Below, piece after piece: positions 7,107 to 14,415 of a stretch of 15,939 nt of DNA; position 1 is the stretch's first letter, and each line of letters opens with the position of its first letter. The notes under the pieces are model-generated. The model was not told where the DNA came from. It was given only the letters and a program-made list of their open reading frames with translations, and searched no databases. The translations under genes were made by a program, and so were the position numbers. Origin of the DNA: Cyanobacteria bacterium UBA11153 (GTDB lineage Bacteria > Cyanobacteriota > Cyanobacteriia > Cyanobacteriales > Coleofasciculaceae); NCBI GenBank assembly GCA_003511885.1, contig DOIX01000008.1, positions 1 to 15,939 on the forward strand, given 5' to 3'.

Positions 7107-8000
7107 CTAGGGAGAAGTAATCGCTGTTTGCTCGGCCTGTTTTTCTGGCAGAGGTATGCTACCAGATGGATCGTCGATCGCAGGTTGAGGCTGATACTTG
7201 AGTTCCCACACCTTAAGCAAGATCAGATACTCGTAAAATGTTTGTAAAACACACCAAGTAAATCCAGCTCTGCCATCGAGACAGCCACCGAGGAAGAAAT
7301 ACATATAGAGGAAGCGCCAGAATGGTCTTCCTGGTAACCGGAGGGACAAATCTTTCAGGGTGCGCCGTCTGATTACTTCATTGCCTCCCCAAATTAATTC
7401 TTTCCAGTCAACCGTGCCTGTTTCTAGCTGACGTACAGTTTCTATCGCTTCATCAGTTGAATAGCGATTGTGCTTTTCGATCCAGCGACTCATCCCTTTA
7501 GAGCAGGTATAGTGAGGGTAAGTCTCCTTTAAGAAACCAGTGTTACCTTCACAGACTTCTCGTTCGGTATGACCGTAATCAGAAAACCAAACCTTATCTT
7601 TACGAAATAGACGTAACTGATAACGAGGGTATTGAGTGGAGTGGCGAATCCATCGATTCATGAACATAACGCGCTCCGCCACGTAGTAACCCACATATTC
7701 TGAGGTTTTGATAGCTTCGAGGCATTCGGCAAATAATTCTGGGGTCATCCGTTCATCTGCTTCCAGGATGTAAGCCCAATTATACTTGGTAGGTACTTCC
7801 TGGATCATCCAGGTACGCTGACGACCATGACTTTCAAAGGTGTGTTGGAGAATTCTTACTCCTTTGCTGGTAGCAATTTCCACAGTGCGATCGCTACTGT
7901 AAGAATCTACTACAATAATGTCGTCAGAGAACTGAGCTGACTCAATACAAGCAGCAATATCGAGTTCTTCGTTGTGGGTAAGGATATAAATCGAGAACAT
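7107..8000 (-). CDS. Family 2 glycosyltransferase (WaaE/KdtX-like)
   Basis: This 297-residue GT-A glycosyltransferase should transfer a sugar from a nucleotide donor to a surface polysaccharide or lipopolysaccharide. The N-terminus has the family 2 pattern IYILTHNEELDIAACIES, then DDIIVVDSYSSDRTVEIA, then the metal-binding acidic motif ILEADER (the DXD equivalent). The C-terminal half with RPFWRFLYMYFFLGG and a hydrophobic LQTFYEYLILLKVWELKY tail resembles cyanobacterial WaaE/KdtX-like enzymes. I chose the ATG at 7998-8000; a TTG 21 bp upstream (8019-8021) would add seven residues outside the family pattern. A structured leader (8058-8122) precedes it and a strong hairpin follows. The exact sugar and acceptor cannot be told from sequence. 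Confidence 0.88.
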   Translation of the reverse strand: MFSIYILTHNEELDIAACIESAQFSDDIIVVDSYSSDRTVEIATSKGVRILQHTFESHGRQRTWMIQEVPTKYNWAYILEADERMTPELFAECLEAIKTSEYVGYYVAERVMFMNRWIRHSTQYPRYQLRLFRKDKVWFSDYGHTEREVCEGNTGFLKETYPHYTCSKGMSRWIEKHNRYSTDEAIETVRQLETGTVDWKELIWGGNEVIRRRTLKDLSLRLPGRPFWRFLYMYFFLGGCLDGRAGFTWCVLQTFYEYLILLKVWELKYQPQPAIDDPSGSIPLPEKQAEQTAITSP

Positions 8001-8057
8001 TTCAAACTCAGCATAAAACAATGTGAATCACATTTGATGCTTTCTCTCTCTGGAGAA

Positions 8058-8122
8058 CCCCGATAGCTGTAGCCGTTGATTAACCCTTGCCAGTAGCAGG
8101 GTGAAAGGATGGAACATCGGGG
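8058..8122 (-). promoter_or_regulatory. Structured leader upstream of glycosyltransferase gene
   Basis: CCCCGAT at 8058-8064 and ATCGGGG at 8116-8122 form a 7-bp closing stem. Inside it, ACCCTTGC at 8083-8090 pairs with GCAGGGT at 8096-8102 with one bulged T and a 5-nt loop. It lies 58 bp upstream of the glycosyltransferase ATG. It may be a regulatory 5' leader, or simply a repeat element; I do not recognise a riboswitch class. Confidence 0.4.
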
Positions 8123-8139
8123 ATTGGGATGATTGGCAC

Positions 8140-8261
8140 TATAGCAGTTGATAGTTGACAGTTGATAGTTATTTGATCTTCATCAAACCCCATATCAAGC
8201 AAGGCTTCAAGGCTCTCTTGATGACGTTATTTAGGTCTTAACCGATATGGCGGTTGCTATA
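8140..8261 (-). mobile_element. MITE-like repeat element, copy C (ends only shared)
   Basis: Read on the minus strand the segment starts TATAGCAACCGCCA, the same 14 bases that open copy B, and ends at TGCTATA at 8140-8146. The interior differs from copies A and B. Its right end forms the perfect palindrome TTGCTATAGCAA (8254-8265), which suggests two elements abutting at a shared TATA. It is non-coding. Confidence 0.5.
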
Positions 8262-8428
8262 GCAATCCGAACGACTCCTAAAACCCATGAGTTCAGAAAT
8301 TCAGTGGTTGAGAAATTCAGATGTTCAGAAGTCCAGCAGTCCCCCAGTTTGGGAGAACTTTTGTCTCTGGATATTTCGGGCAACTTTGGACTTTTGCTTT
8401 TGGACTTCTGAGGAGAGTTTATGATTGC
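8262..8428. repeat. Intergenic with short direct and inverted repeats
   Basis: The stretch contains repeated TTCAGAAATTCAG-like words at 8292-8330 and an 11-bp inverted repeat, TCAGAAGTCCA at 8325-8335 and TGGACTTCTGA at 8401-8411. The inverted repeat lies just past the stop of the HpsJ-like gene and may help terminate it. No gene is seen. Confidence 0.45.
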
Positions 8429-9178
8429 TTAATTACCCAAATTGCGCAATCCCATTGCGCCAATTATACTATAGCCAATCGCTAAAAGTAAGCTGGATAT
8501 ACCAGTGCGTATCCCTGATTTTAAAGCTGCTGTTCTTGCTTGTTTTTCTGCATCCAGCTTGCCAGTGCGAATTTGAGTTTGAGCCTTGTCAATTCTGTCC
8601 TTAAGGGCGTTGGGATCTTGCTTGATTGCCAGCAATTGGTCTCTAATCGCTTGTGCCCGTTGGAGTTGTTCTCCTTGCAATTGACCGCCAGAAATTGCTT
8701 TATCTAATTCCTCCAATCGTTTGGGATCTTTAACGAGGGAACTAACTTGGTCTGTTTGGTTTTTTAGTTCAGTTTCAGCTTGTGTTGCTCTTTGGGCAAT
8801 CTGTTCGAGAGCCTGATTGCTTTGTTGACCGACATTTTTAAAGTGCAATGGTACCAGGAGGAGAAAGAGTAATCCCAATACAATAGCCAGAAGTAAAGCC
8901 CAAAAGCGTAAGTCAGTGACAACGGATCTTGACTCTGAGGACGGCATCCCCATATTACTACTAATCCAATAGCCGATGAATAAAAATGCCATCCCTACCA
9001 TAGGAATGACACCCCTGTCAACCATTTGAGTGGTAAAGCCGAACTGCCACTCCGGTTTCAGTGGCTCAAAAGGAATTGCCAAAATGATGAAATCTAACAG
9101 AGAGGAGACAATCATGATCAGCCCAACGATTTTCAGGGCGAGGGCTGTGTACGGGGAATATACAGAAGTACTGTTCAT
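8429..9178 (-). CDS. HpsJ-like membrane protein
   Basis: This 249-residue membrane protein has hydrophobic helices at about 13-35, 55-70, 87-108 and 222-245. Between helices 3 and 4 lies a long soluble coiled coil (about 110-215, with QALEQIAQRATQAETELK and repeated Q/L/E heptads). The N-terminal pattern LKIVGLIMIVSSLLDFIIL, a PEWQF element and VDRGVIPMVGMAFLFIGYWI matches my memory of the HpsJ family, which is linked in Nostoc to hormogonium polysaccharide secretion and gliding. The specific role here is not proven; no other hps gene besides a glycosyltransferase is seen nearby. It is transcribed divergently from a chemoreceptor across 245 bp. The ATG start has no clear Shine-Dalgarno. Confidence 0.7.
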   Translation of the reverse strand: MNSTSVYSPYTALALKIVGLIMIVSSLLDFIILAIPFEPLKPEWQFGFTTQMVDRGVIPMVGMAFLFIGYWISSNMGMPSSESRSVVTDLRFWALLLAIVLGLLFLLLVPLHFKNVGQQSNQALEQIAQRATQAETELKNQTDQVSSLVKDPKRLEELDKAISGGQLQGEQLQRAQAIRDQLLAIKQDPNALKDRIDKAQTQIRTGKLDAEKQARTAALKSGIRTGISSLLLAIGYSIIGAMGLRNLGN

Positions 9179-9423
9179 AAGGATATAGTCTTGACAACTG
9201 CGATCGCGGATTTTCCACTTTACTGGGCAGAGCTACCCCGAAATGTGCTACTTGTCCCCTGATGTGTGGAGTACCCAAGTCAGGAAAAATCAAGGATCGA
9301 TCGCGCCAACGTGCCCATATTAACTCATCACAATACCTTCGAGTAGAAAGATGACCAAAGCAGAGCCGAATAATTGCTAGTGTTTTCTTAAGGATAAACT
9401 GTCTGCTGGGAGTATCTCGAACC

Positions 9424-11553
9424 ATGGCTTCATCAAAATCCGCGATCGCCCCCACCGGGATCAAATTTCGCCTTCGCACTGCCTTGGTAGCTACCTTCAT
9501 TGGGCAAATTGTCGCAGCAGTTGGACTGGTAGGCTATCTCTCCTTCCGCAATGGACAGGAGGCAGTCAACAAACTTGCCTCTCAAGTGCGTCTTGAGGTA
9601 ATGTCCAGGACGCGGGGAGTTATGGAACAATATTTCCAGGCAGCACACGATCTTACGCGCACCAATGTTAATGCACTGCGACTCAAGAAAATCGACCTCC
9701 AGGATCGAGAGGCAGTGGAGCGATATTTTTTCTATCAGCTACAGACTTTCCCTTTAAACAATGAAATCTTGGTGGGAATGCCCGATGGGTCTATTATTTT
9801 TGCAGCGAAGAGACCCGATGGCAGCTTTATCGCCAATACGACTTCGACATTTCCCAAGCGAGAAATGTATGAACTTGACAGCCAAGGTAGGCGAGGCAAG
9901 CTCATAACAGTCACCAATTATGATAGCCGCACTCGTCCCTGGTACAAACTGGCAGCGGAAAAACGGGGACAGGTTTGGACAGGCATCTATCAGTTAACAA
10001 CGCTGCGGATTTTGGGAATGACGGCAGCAGAACCTTACTATGACGAGGAGGGTAAACTTGTGGCGATTTTCACTACCCAATTTCCTCTAAGGGCTATGTC
10101 CGACTTTTTGAAAACGCTCAAAGTCAGTGCGACAGGACAGGTTTTTGTGATAGATGGGGAGGGAATGCTGGCTGCATCATCAACGGGAGAGAGTGCCTTT
10201 ATCGAGGTAAGTGGGGAACAAAAGCAGATCGAAGCTGTTGACAGTAAAAATCCCCTGACTAGTAAAACAGCAAAGTATTTGGAACAGTACTTTCAGGATT
10301 TGAGCCAAGTTAAACAGCTCCAGGAACTCTCATTTGATATAGATGGCAAGCGCCAATACGTCCTGATCCAACCTTATTCTGACCCAAAGGGATTGAATTT
10401 TCTGGTGGTGGTGGTGGTACCAGAAGCAGATTTCATGGAGCAAATTAATGCTCATACTCGCACGACTATTTGGCTGTGTTTGCTGGCGTTGGTAGTAGCG
10501 ATTGCCATCGCCACGATCGCTGCTTCCTGGATTACTCGCCCCCTAAACCAAATTGCCACAGCATCAGTGGAGATAGCTTCTGGTAATTACGACCAAAAGG
10601 TTCCATCAAGTCAGATATTTGAAATCCAAAGACTGGCAAACTCTTTCAAGGCTATGTCTGAGCAGTTGAAAAATTCCTTTGACAAGCTCAATGAAGTAAT
10701 TTCTCAGGCCAATCAAGTGGGGATAAAAGTTACCTCTTCCACGATGGAAATTGCTACTGCGGGCAAGCAATTAGAAGCTACTGTCGTACAGCAAGCTGCT
10801 TCAACGAACAAAGTGAAAGTCACCGCGACTTCTATTGCTAGCACAAGTGGAGAATTAGCCAAGGCTGCCCAAAGTATTGCCCAAACTGCTACTGTCACTG
10901 CGGCACAGGCAAGTCACAGTCAAGTCAACCTGATGGAAATGGCAACTGAGATGGATCGGTTGGCAAGTGCGACAATGTTGATGTCCTTGAGGTTGGGAAA
11001 AATGAATGAAAAAGCTAATAACATTAATAGTGTGGTAGCTAATATTATTCAAGTGGCGGATCGGACGAACTTACTCTCCCTTAATGCGGCAATTGAAGCT
11101 GAGAAGGCAGGAGATTCTGGGGGAGGATTCGCTATTGTCGCCAGAGAAGTCCGATGGTTGGCGGATAAGGCAACCTTAGCCGCATCGGAAATTGAGGAGA
11201 TGGTGAAAGAGATACAAAGTTCTACGGCTACGGGCGTGATGGAAATGGATAAGTTGAGCCAAGAGGTGAGCAACTATGTGGAAAGGGTTCGTCAAGTCAG
11301 CGAGCAAATGAATTCTGTAATGATTCAAGTCCAGAATATCACACCAGAATTTGAGCAGGTGAGTCAGAAGATGGAGGGGCAATTTGAGGGGGCGAGTCAA
11401 ATTAGTAGTGCGATATCTCAATTAAGTGAAGTGTCTGTCCAAACTGTTGCTTCTCTCCAGCAGACAAATCAGGTACTCGACCAATTAAATGATACTGTGC
11501 AAGTTCTACAAGGTATTATCTCTAGTTCAGTGGTTCCTCGATCGGATCTCTGA
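9424..11553 (+). CDS. Methyl-accepting chemotaxis protein with Cache sensor
   Basis: This 709-residue transmembrane receptor should sense an extracytoplasmic ligand and control a CheA/CheW complex governing taxis or pili. Helix TM1 is at about 18-41 and TM2 at 347-370 (WLCLLALVVAIAIATIAASW). Between them is a large Cache-type sensor with the SRTRPWYKLA motif (168-177) and a second lobe near 225-330. A HAMP domain (371-423, ITRPLNQIATASVEIASGNY) and the coiled-coil signalling domain (about 450-690) follow. The hairpin tip contains VADRTNLLSLNAAIEAEKAG (544-563), then GGGFAIVAREVRWLADKA, where GGG replaces the usual GRG. No CheR pentapeptide ends the protein. The ATG lies 11 nt after a GGGAG. 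No che genes are in the window. Confidence 0.95.
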   Translation: MASSKSAIAPTGIKFRLRTALVATFIGQIVAAVGLVGYLSFRNGQEAVNKLASQVRLEVMSRTRGVMEQYFQAAHDLTRTNVNALRLKKIDLQDREAVERYFFYQLQTFPLNNEILVGMPDGSIIFAAKRPDGSFIANTTSTFPKREMYELDSQGRRGKLITVTNYDSRTRPWYKLAAEKRGQVWTGIYQLTTLRILGMTAAEPYYDEEGKLVAIFTTQFPLRAMSDFLKTLKVSATGQVFVIDGEGMLAASSTGESAFIEVSGEQKQIEAVDSKNPLTSKTAKYLEQYFQDLSQVKQLQELSFDIDGKRQYVLIQPYSDPKGLNFLVVVVVPEADFMEQINAHTRTTIWLCLLALVVAIAIATIAASWITRPLNQIATASVEIASGNYDQKVPSSQIFEIQRLANSFKAMSEQLKNSFDKLNEVISQANQVGIKVTSSTMEIATAGKQLEATVVQQAASTNKVKVTATSIASTSGELAKAAQSIAQTATVTAAQASHSQVNLMEMATEMDRLASATMLMSLRLGKMNEKANNINSVVANIIQVADRTNLLSLNAAIEAEKAGDSGGGFAIVAREVRWLADKATLAASEIEEMVKEIQSSTATGVMEMDKLSQEVSNYVERVRQVSEQMNSVMIQVQNITPEFEQVSQKMEGQFEGASQISSAISQLSEVSVQTVASLQQTNQVLDQLNDTVQVLQGIISSSVVPRSDL

Positions 11554-11573
11554 AGAAACTGAGTTTCTTCAGA
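11549..11573 (+). terminator. Hairpin overlapping the chemoreceptor stop codon
   Basis: TCTGAAGAAACT (11549-11560) and AGTTTCTTCAGA (11562-11573) are perfect 12-bp inverted arms, and the TGA stop (11551-11553) lies inside the left arm. No T-run follows. The GAAGAAAC...GTTTCTTC palindrome is, from memory, a widespread cyanobacterial intergenic repeat, so it could be a repeat unit used as a terminator. Confidence 0.55.
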
Positions 11574-11703
11574 CAGGGTAAGGGTTTGATATTATTGTGG
11601 GGATCGGTTATTGTGGCTGAGGAATTGAAAAAATTGTCTATCTGGGCTAGGTACAGGTAATTAACTCGGCTCTGGAGAGACGAGAATTGGAAGGAAGGGA
11701 GTC

Positions 11704-12441
11704 ATGATGGAAAAAATTGTAGAAGTTTTGCCAGACAAGGAAGGTTTGATCGAGCGTGGCCTGCAACTGATTTTGACTAAGATTGAAAGAGCGATTTGCG
11801 ATCGCGGGATTTGTACGATAGCGCTAGCTGGTGGGAGTACGCCCAAACCATTGTATGGTGCGATCGCGACTCAAGATCTTCCCTGGGATAAAATTCATGT
11901 CTTTTGGGGTGATGAACGTTATGTTAGTGGGGATCATCCAGATAGCAATCAACGGATGGCGCGTCAGGCATGGTTGGATAAGGTTGATATTCCCGCCAGT
12001 AATATTCACCCCATCCCCACCGATGGGGAGACACCAGCAGCCGATGCTAGCAAGCATGAAACACAATTACAGGAATTCTTCGGGATAGAGGCTGGGGAGT
12101 TTCCCCAGTTTGATGTCATTCTATTGGGTATTGGTGATGATGCTCATACTGCATCTCTTTTTCCTCACACCGAGGCGCTGGCAGTGCAAAACCATCTAGT
12201 CGCGGTGGGAAACAAAGATGGTCAACCGAGAATTACTTTTACTGCTCCACTGATTAACCAGGCGCGATGGGTAATTTTTCTGGTTGCTGGTGCAAGCAAA
12301 CGCCCAGCACTAGCTCAGATATTTGCCCCCGATGCCAATCCCCTTACTTATCCTGCCCGATTAATTCAACCCCAGGAAGAGATGTGGTGGCTTTTAGATG
12401 GAGAGGCAGGCGCAGGGGGGAATTTCGATGGTGGAAGGTAG
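11704..12441 (+). CDS. pgl: 6-phosphogluconolactonase
   Basis: This soluble enzyme hydrolyses 6-phosphogluconolactone to 6-phosphogluconate, the second step of the oxidative pentose phosphate pathway, the main dark NADPH source in cyanobacteria. The 245-residue protein shows the DevB/SOL family motifs: ALAGGSTPKPLYGAI (40-54), VFWGDERYV (66-74), SNQRMAR (81-87) and LLGIGDDAHTASLFPHTEAL (140-159). The length is normal; the last residues after MWWLLD are Gly/Ala-rich and divergent. Two ATG codons are adjacent (11704 and 11707); the purine-rich GGAAGGAAGGGAG just upstream serves either. It appears to be a single-gene unit following the chemoreceptor terminator. Confidence 0.95.
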   Translation: MMEKIVEVLPDKEGLIERGLQLILTKIERAICDRGICTIALAGGSTPKPLYGAIATQDLPWDKIHVFWGDERYVSGDHPDSNQRMARQAWLDKVDIPASNIHPIPTDGETPAADASKHETQLQEFFGIEAGEFPQFDVILLGIGDDAHTASLFPHTEALAVQNHLVAVGNKDGQPRITFTAPLINQARWVIFLVAGASKRPALAQIFAPDANPLTYPARLIQPQEEMWWLLDGEAGAGGNFDGGR

Positions 12442-12628
12442 GCGAATGGTTTTTTGTTCGGTGCCCTGTTAGTCATCACTATCCAATGAAGATCCAGTAT
12501 GGCTTAAAAATGAAAGTGGTAAATCAAGAGTAGTGCAACATTTAACCTCGTTTTGCTGGCAAACAATCGCAGTCGAGTTAGGATGGGGTAAGATTTTTTT
12601 ACCTCGAGCTTTCAGCTTTTAGCCTTCA
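12442..12628. other. Intergenic, nothing recognised
   Basis: No gene is visible after the pgl stop. The continuing frames are shadows of pgl. There is no strong terminator hairpin. Confidence 0.45.
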
Positions 12629-12735
12629 TACAGCGGTTTCCGCTCTGATGATGTACAGTAGTAGAAATTAACAAACCAATTGCTTCAATTTTGAGGATTA
12701 ATTAATTCTACCTCATTACAGCGGAAACTGCTATA
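12629..12735. mobile_element. Foldback MITE-like element D (TATAGCAGTTTCCGCT ends)
   Basis: TACAGCGGTTTCCGCTCTGA at 12629-12648 matches the reverse complement of 12716-12735 (TATAGCAGTTTCCGCTGTAA) at 15 of 20 positions, and the match continues with TGA. An inner near-inverted pair (GTAGAAATTAA near 12661 and TTAATTCTAC near 12703) means most of the 107 bp can fold on itself. The outermost TA fits TA target insertion. It is non-coding and lies 43 bp before the zinc-ribbon FHA gene. Confidence 0.65.
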
Positions 12736-12778
12736 TTTACCATACTTCATCCTTGAGTTGATTTTTAACTTTGAGCTT

Positions 12779-13573
12779 ATGATTGTCTGCCCTAACTGCA
12801 ATCACAAAAATCCCGATGGCGCTAGTCAATGCGAAGCCTGCTTTACCCCTTTACCGACAACGACTAGCTGTCCGAATTGCGGGGCTAGCGTCCAAACGGA
12901 TGCTACCTTCTGCGGTCAATGTGGGTTTAACTTAAAACCTAGTGCCTCAGTTGAGGGTCCAGCTATCCCCACTCAAGTATCGGCAATACCGGATTTGATA
13001 AACCCCGATCCTCTCGTTGAGCTTGAACCAATCCCTATTAATCCTGAAGTGCCCATGCCCGATTCAGATGAAAACCTGCCACCAACTACTATCAGTGAAT
13101 CTGCTCAATTAGCCCAAGAAAGTCCAACACCTCTGCCACCACCACCTCCTCCTCCTACTCCCATACCAACTCCTCCAGTACGAGAGACTAACCCTCCAAT
13201 ATCAACACCCAGAAGCAACGCCGATTCCGGCACTGTTTTGCAAAATCAGTCAGCGATTCTCTTGCACCTGCAAACTAATACTCAGATTGAATTACCCGTC
13301 AATTTGTCAGTGATTCACATTGGTAAACCTAACGATCGCATTCCACCCGATGTTGATGTTTCCGGTTTTCCCCATTCTGATATAGTGTCCCGAATTCATG
13401 CCGATATCAGAGTGGAAGGGGATGCCTACTACATTGAAGATGTGGGGAGTGCCAATGGTACTTACATCAATCATAATCCGCTAGCGAGTGGCAATCGCCA
13501 TAAATTACGTCACGGAGATCGGATTAGCCTGGGCAGAGGAGATTTGGTCACATTTTTATTCCAAAATCCCTAA
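12779..13573 (+). CDS. Double zinc-ribbon FHA-domain protein
   Basis: This 264-residue protein probably recognises phosphothreonine peptides. Two zinc ribbons open it: C4, C7, C18, C21 (CPNCNHK...CEAC) and C31, C34, C45, C48 (CPNCGAS...CGQC). A proline-rich linker (about 50-155, including seven prolines in a row) leads to the FHA domain at about 160-262, with SRIHADI (204-210), the SANGTYI loop (224-230) and HGDRISLGRGD (245-255). The usual GR pair of the first FHA loop is GK here (182-183). I place the start at the ATG 12779-12781, two residues before the first zinc knuckle; a TTG at 12758 would add seven residues with no family match. A second FHA gene follows 384 bp downstream on the same strand. 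Confidence 0.87.
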   Translation: MIVCPNCNHKNPDGASQCEACFTPLPTTTSCPNCGASVQTDATFCGQCGFNLKPSASVEGPAIPTQVSAIPDLINPDPLVELEPIPINPEVPMPDSDENLPPTTISESAQLAQESPTPLPPPPPPPTPIPTPPVRETNPPISTPRSNADSGTVLQNQSAILLHLQTNTQIELPVNLSVIHIGKPNDRIPPDVDVSGFPHSDIVSRIHADIRVEGDAYYIEDVGSANGTYINHNPLASGNRHKLRHGDRISLGRGDLVTFLFQNP

Positions 13574-13957
13574 ATATTTCCAGAATAGGTGAGGTTTTTG
13601 CGATCGCTCCCTGTGAGATTGGCGATGGGAAGAGCTTGACGACAGAGCGAGCAGCTTCGTGAGTGCAATCAGGCGATCGCAACTTCTCCTGAGATCGAAC
13701 TTTGATTCCCCTAACTTCTAGTCAGGGGAGTGTCACCCCCCCAATCTGATATTTTTAACCCCAAGATCCGATCCGGTGAAGGGTGGGAATCAATTGCCGA
13801 TTTGGTTGGTTAAGTGGTAGCCTGGTTACTATCTCTTGGCAAAAGTCCAGCCGAGCGATCGGAACAATTCTCAATCGATCGGTATGGTAATTTTCAAGAG
13901 TATAAGTTCGTGAGGCGAAAGTCTTGAAAAAAGTCTCTATTTAAAGATGTAACAATT
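13574..13957. other. Intergenic between the two FHA genes
   Basis: Two HIP1 octamers (near 13600 and 13673) and a hairpin-like TCCCCT (13707-13712) / AGGGGA (13724-13729) followed by a C-run are present. No RNA gene or ORF is supported. The promoter of the second FHA gene should be near its right end, but I cannot assign it. Confidence 0.45.
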
Positions 13958-14383
13958 GTGATTACTCTCACCCTGCTGCATCCTCTCCAACCTGTGGCTG
14001 TTCAAACTTGGCCCTTTGAATCTAAATCAGTCATTCGGATCGGTCGCTCCACAGATAATGATGTTATTCTCTATAGTGCTGTAGTTTCCCGCCACCATGT
14101 CGAGCTGAGGCAAAAAGGTAAAGGTGGCGGTTGGGAAATTGTCAGTTTAGGTGCGAATGGCACTTATATTGATGGTAAGCGCATTAGTGAAGTTCCTGTT
14201 GTTGATGGCACGATCATTCGTCTGGCTAGCTCGGGACCAAAAATTAAGATTGAAATTGATGAAGAAACTCTAAAGGGGAAATATAAAGGCTCTTCAGCGA
14301 AGCGAAACTTTGCCCAGAAAGCTTTGGTAGATCAAGAATTAAAGGAAACTCTTGTTGATGCGGAAGGTATGGAGGAAAAATAG
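13958..14383 (+). CDS. Small FHA-domain protein
   Basis: This 141-residue protein is a single FHA domain (about 5-100) with a charged 40-residue tail. The phosphothreonine-binding loops are intact: IRIGRST (26-32, with R30), SRHHVEL (44-50) and GANGTYIDGKRI (65-76). Such a stand-alone domain is an adaptor for Ser/Thr kinase signalling. The start is GTG at 13958, preceded by a purine-poor region; MITLTLLHPLQPV is the conserved beginning in cyanobacterial homologues as far as I recall. It lies 32 bp from the converging iscB gene. No kinase or phosphatase gene is in the window. Confidence 0.87.
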   Translation: MITLTLLHPLQPVAVQTWPFESKSVIRIGRSTDNDVILYSAVVSRHHVELRQKGKGGGWEIVSLGANGTYIDGKRISEVPVVDGTIIRLASSGPKIKIEIDEETLKGKYKGSSAKRNFAQKALVDQELKETLVDAEGMEEK

Positions 14384-14415
14384 AAAGTACGATCGCTACG
14401 CCACTAATTGCTAAT

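Noticed and set aside
9066..9500. 144-residue minus-strand frame overlapping the HpsJ-like and chemoreceptor gene starts
   Set aside because: It crosses the divergent promoter region and overlaps two well-supported genes; its composition is not protein-like.
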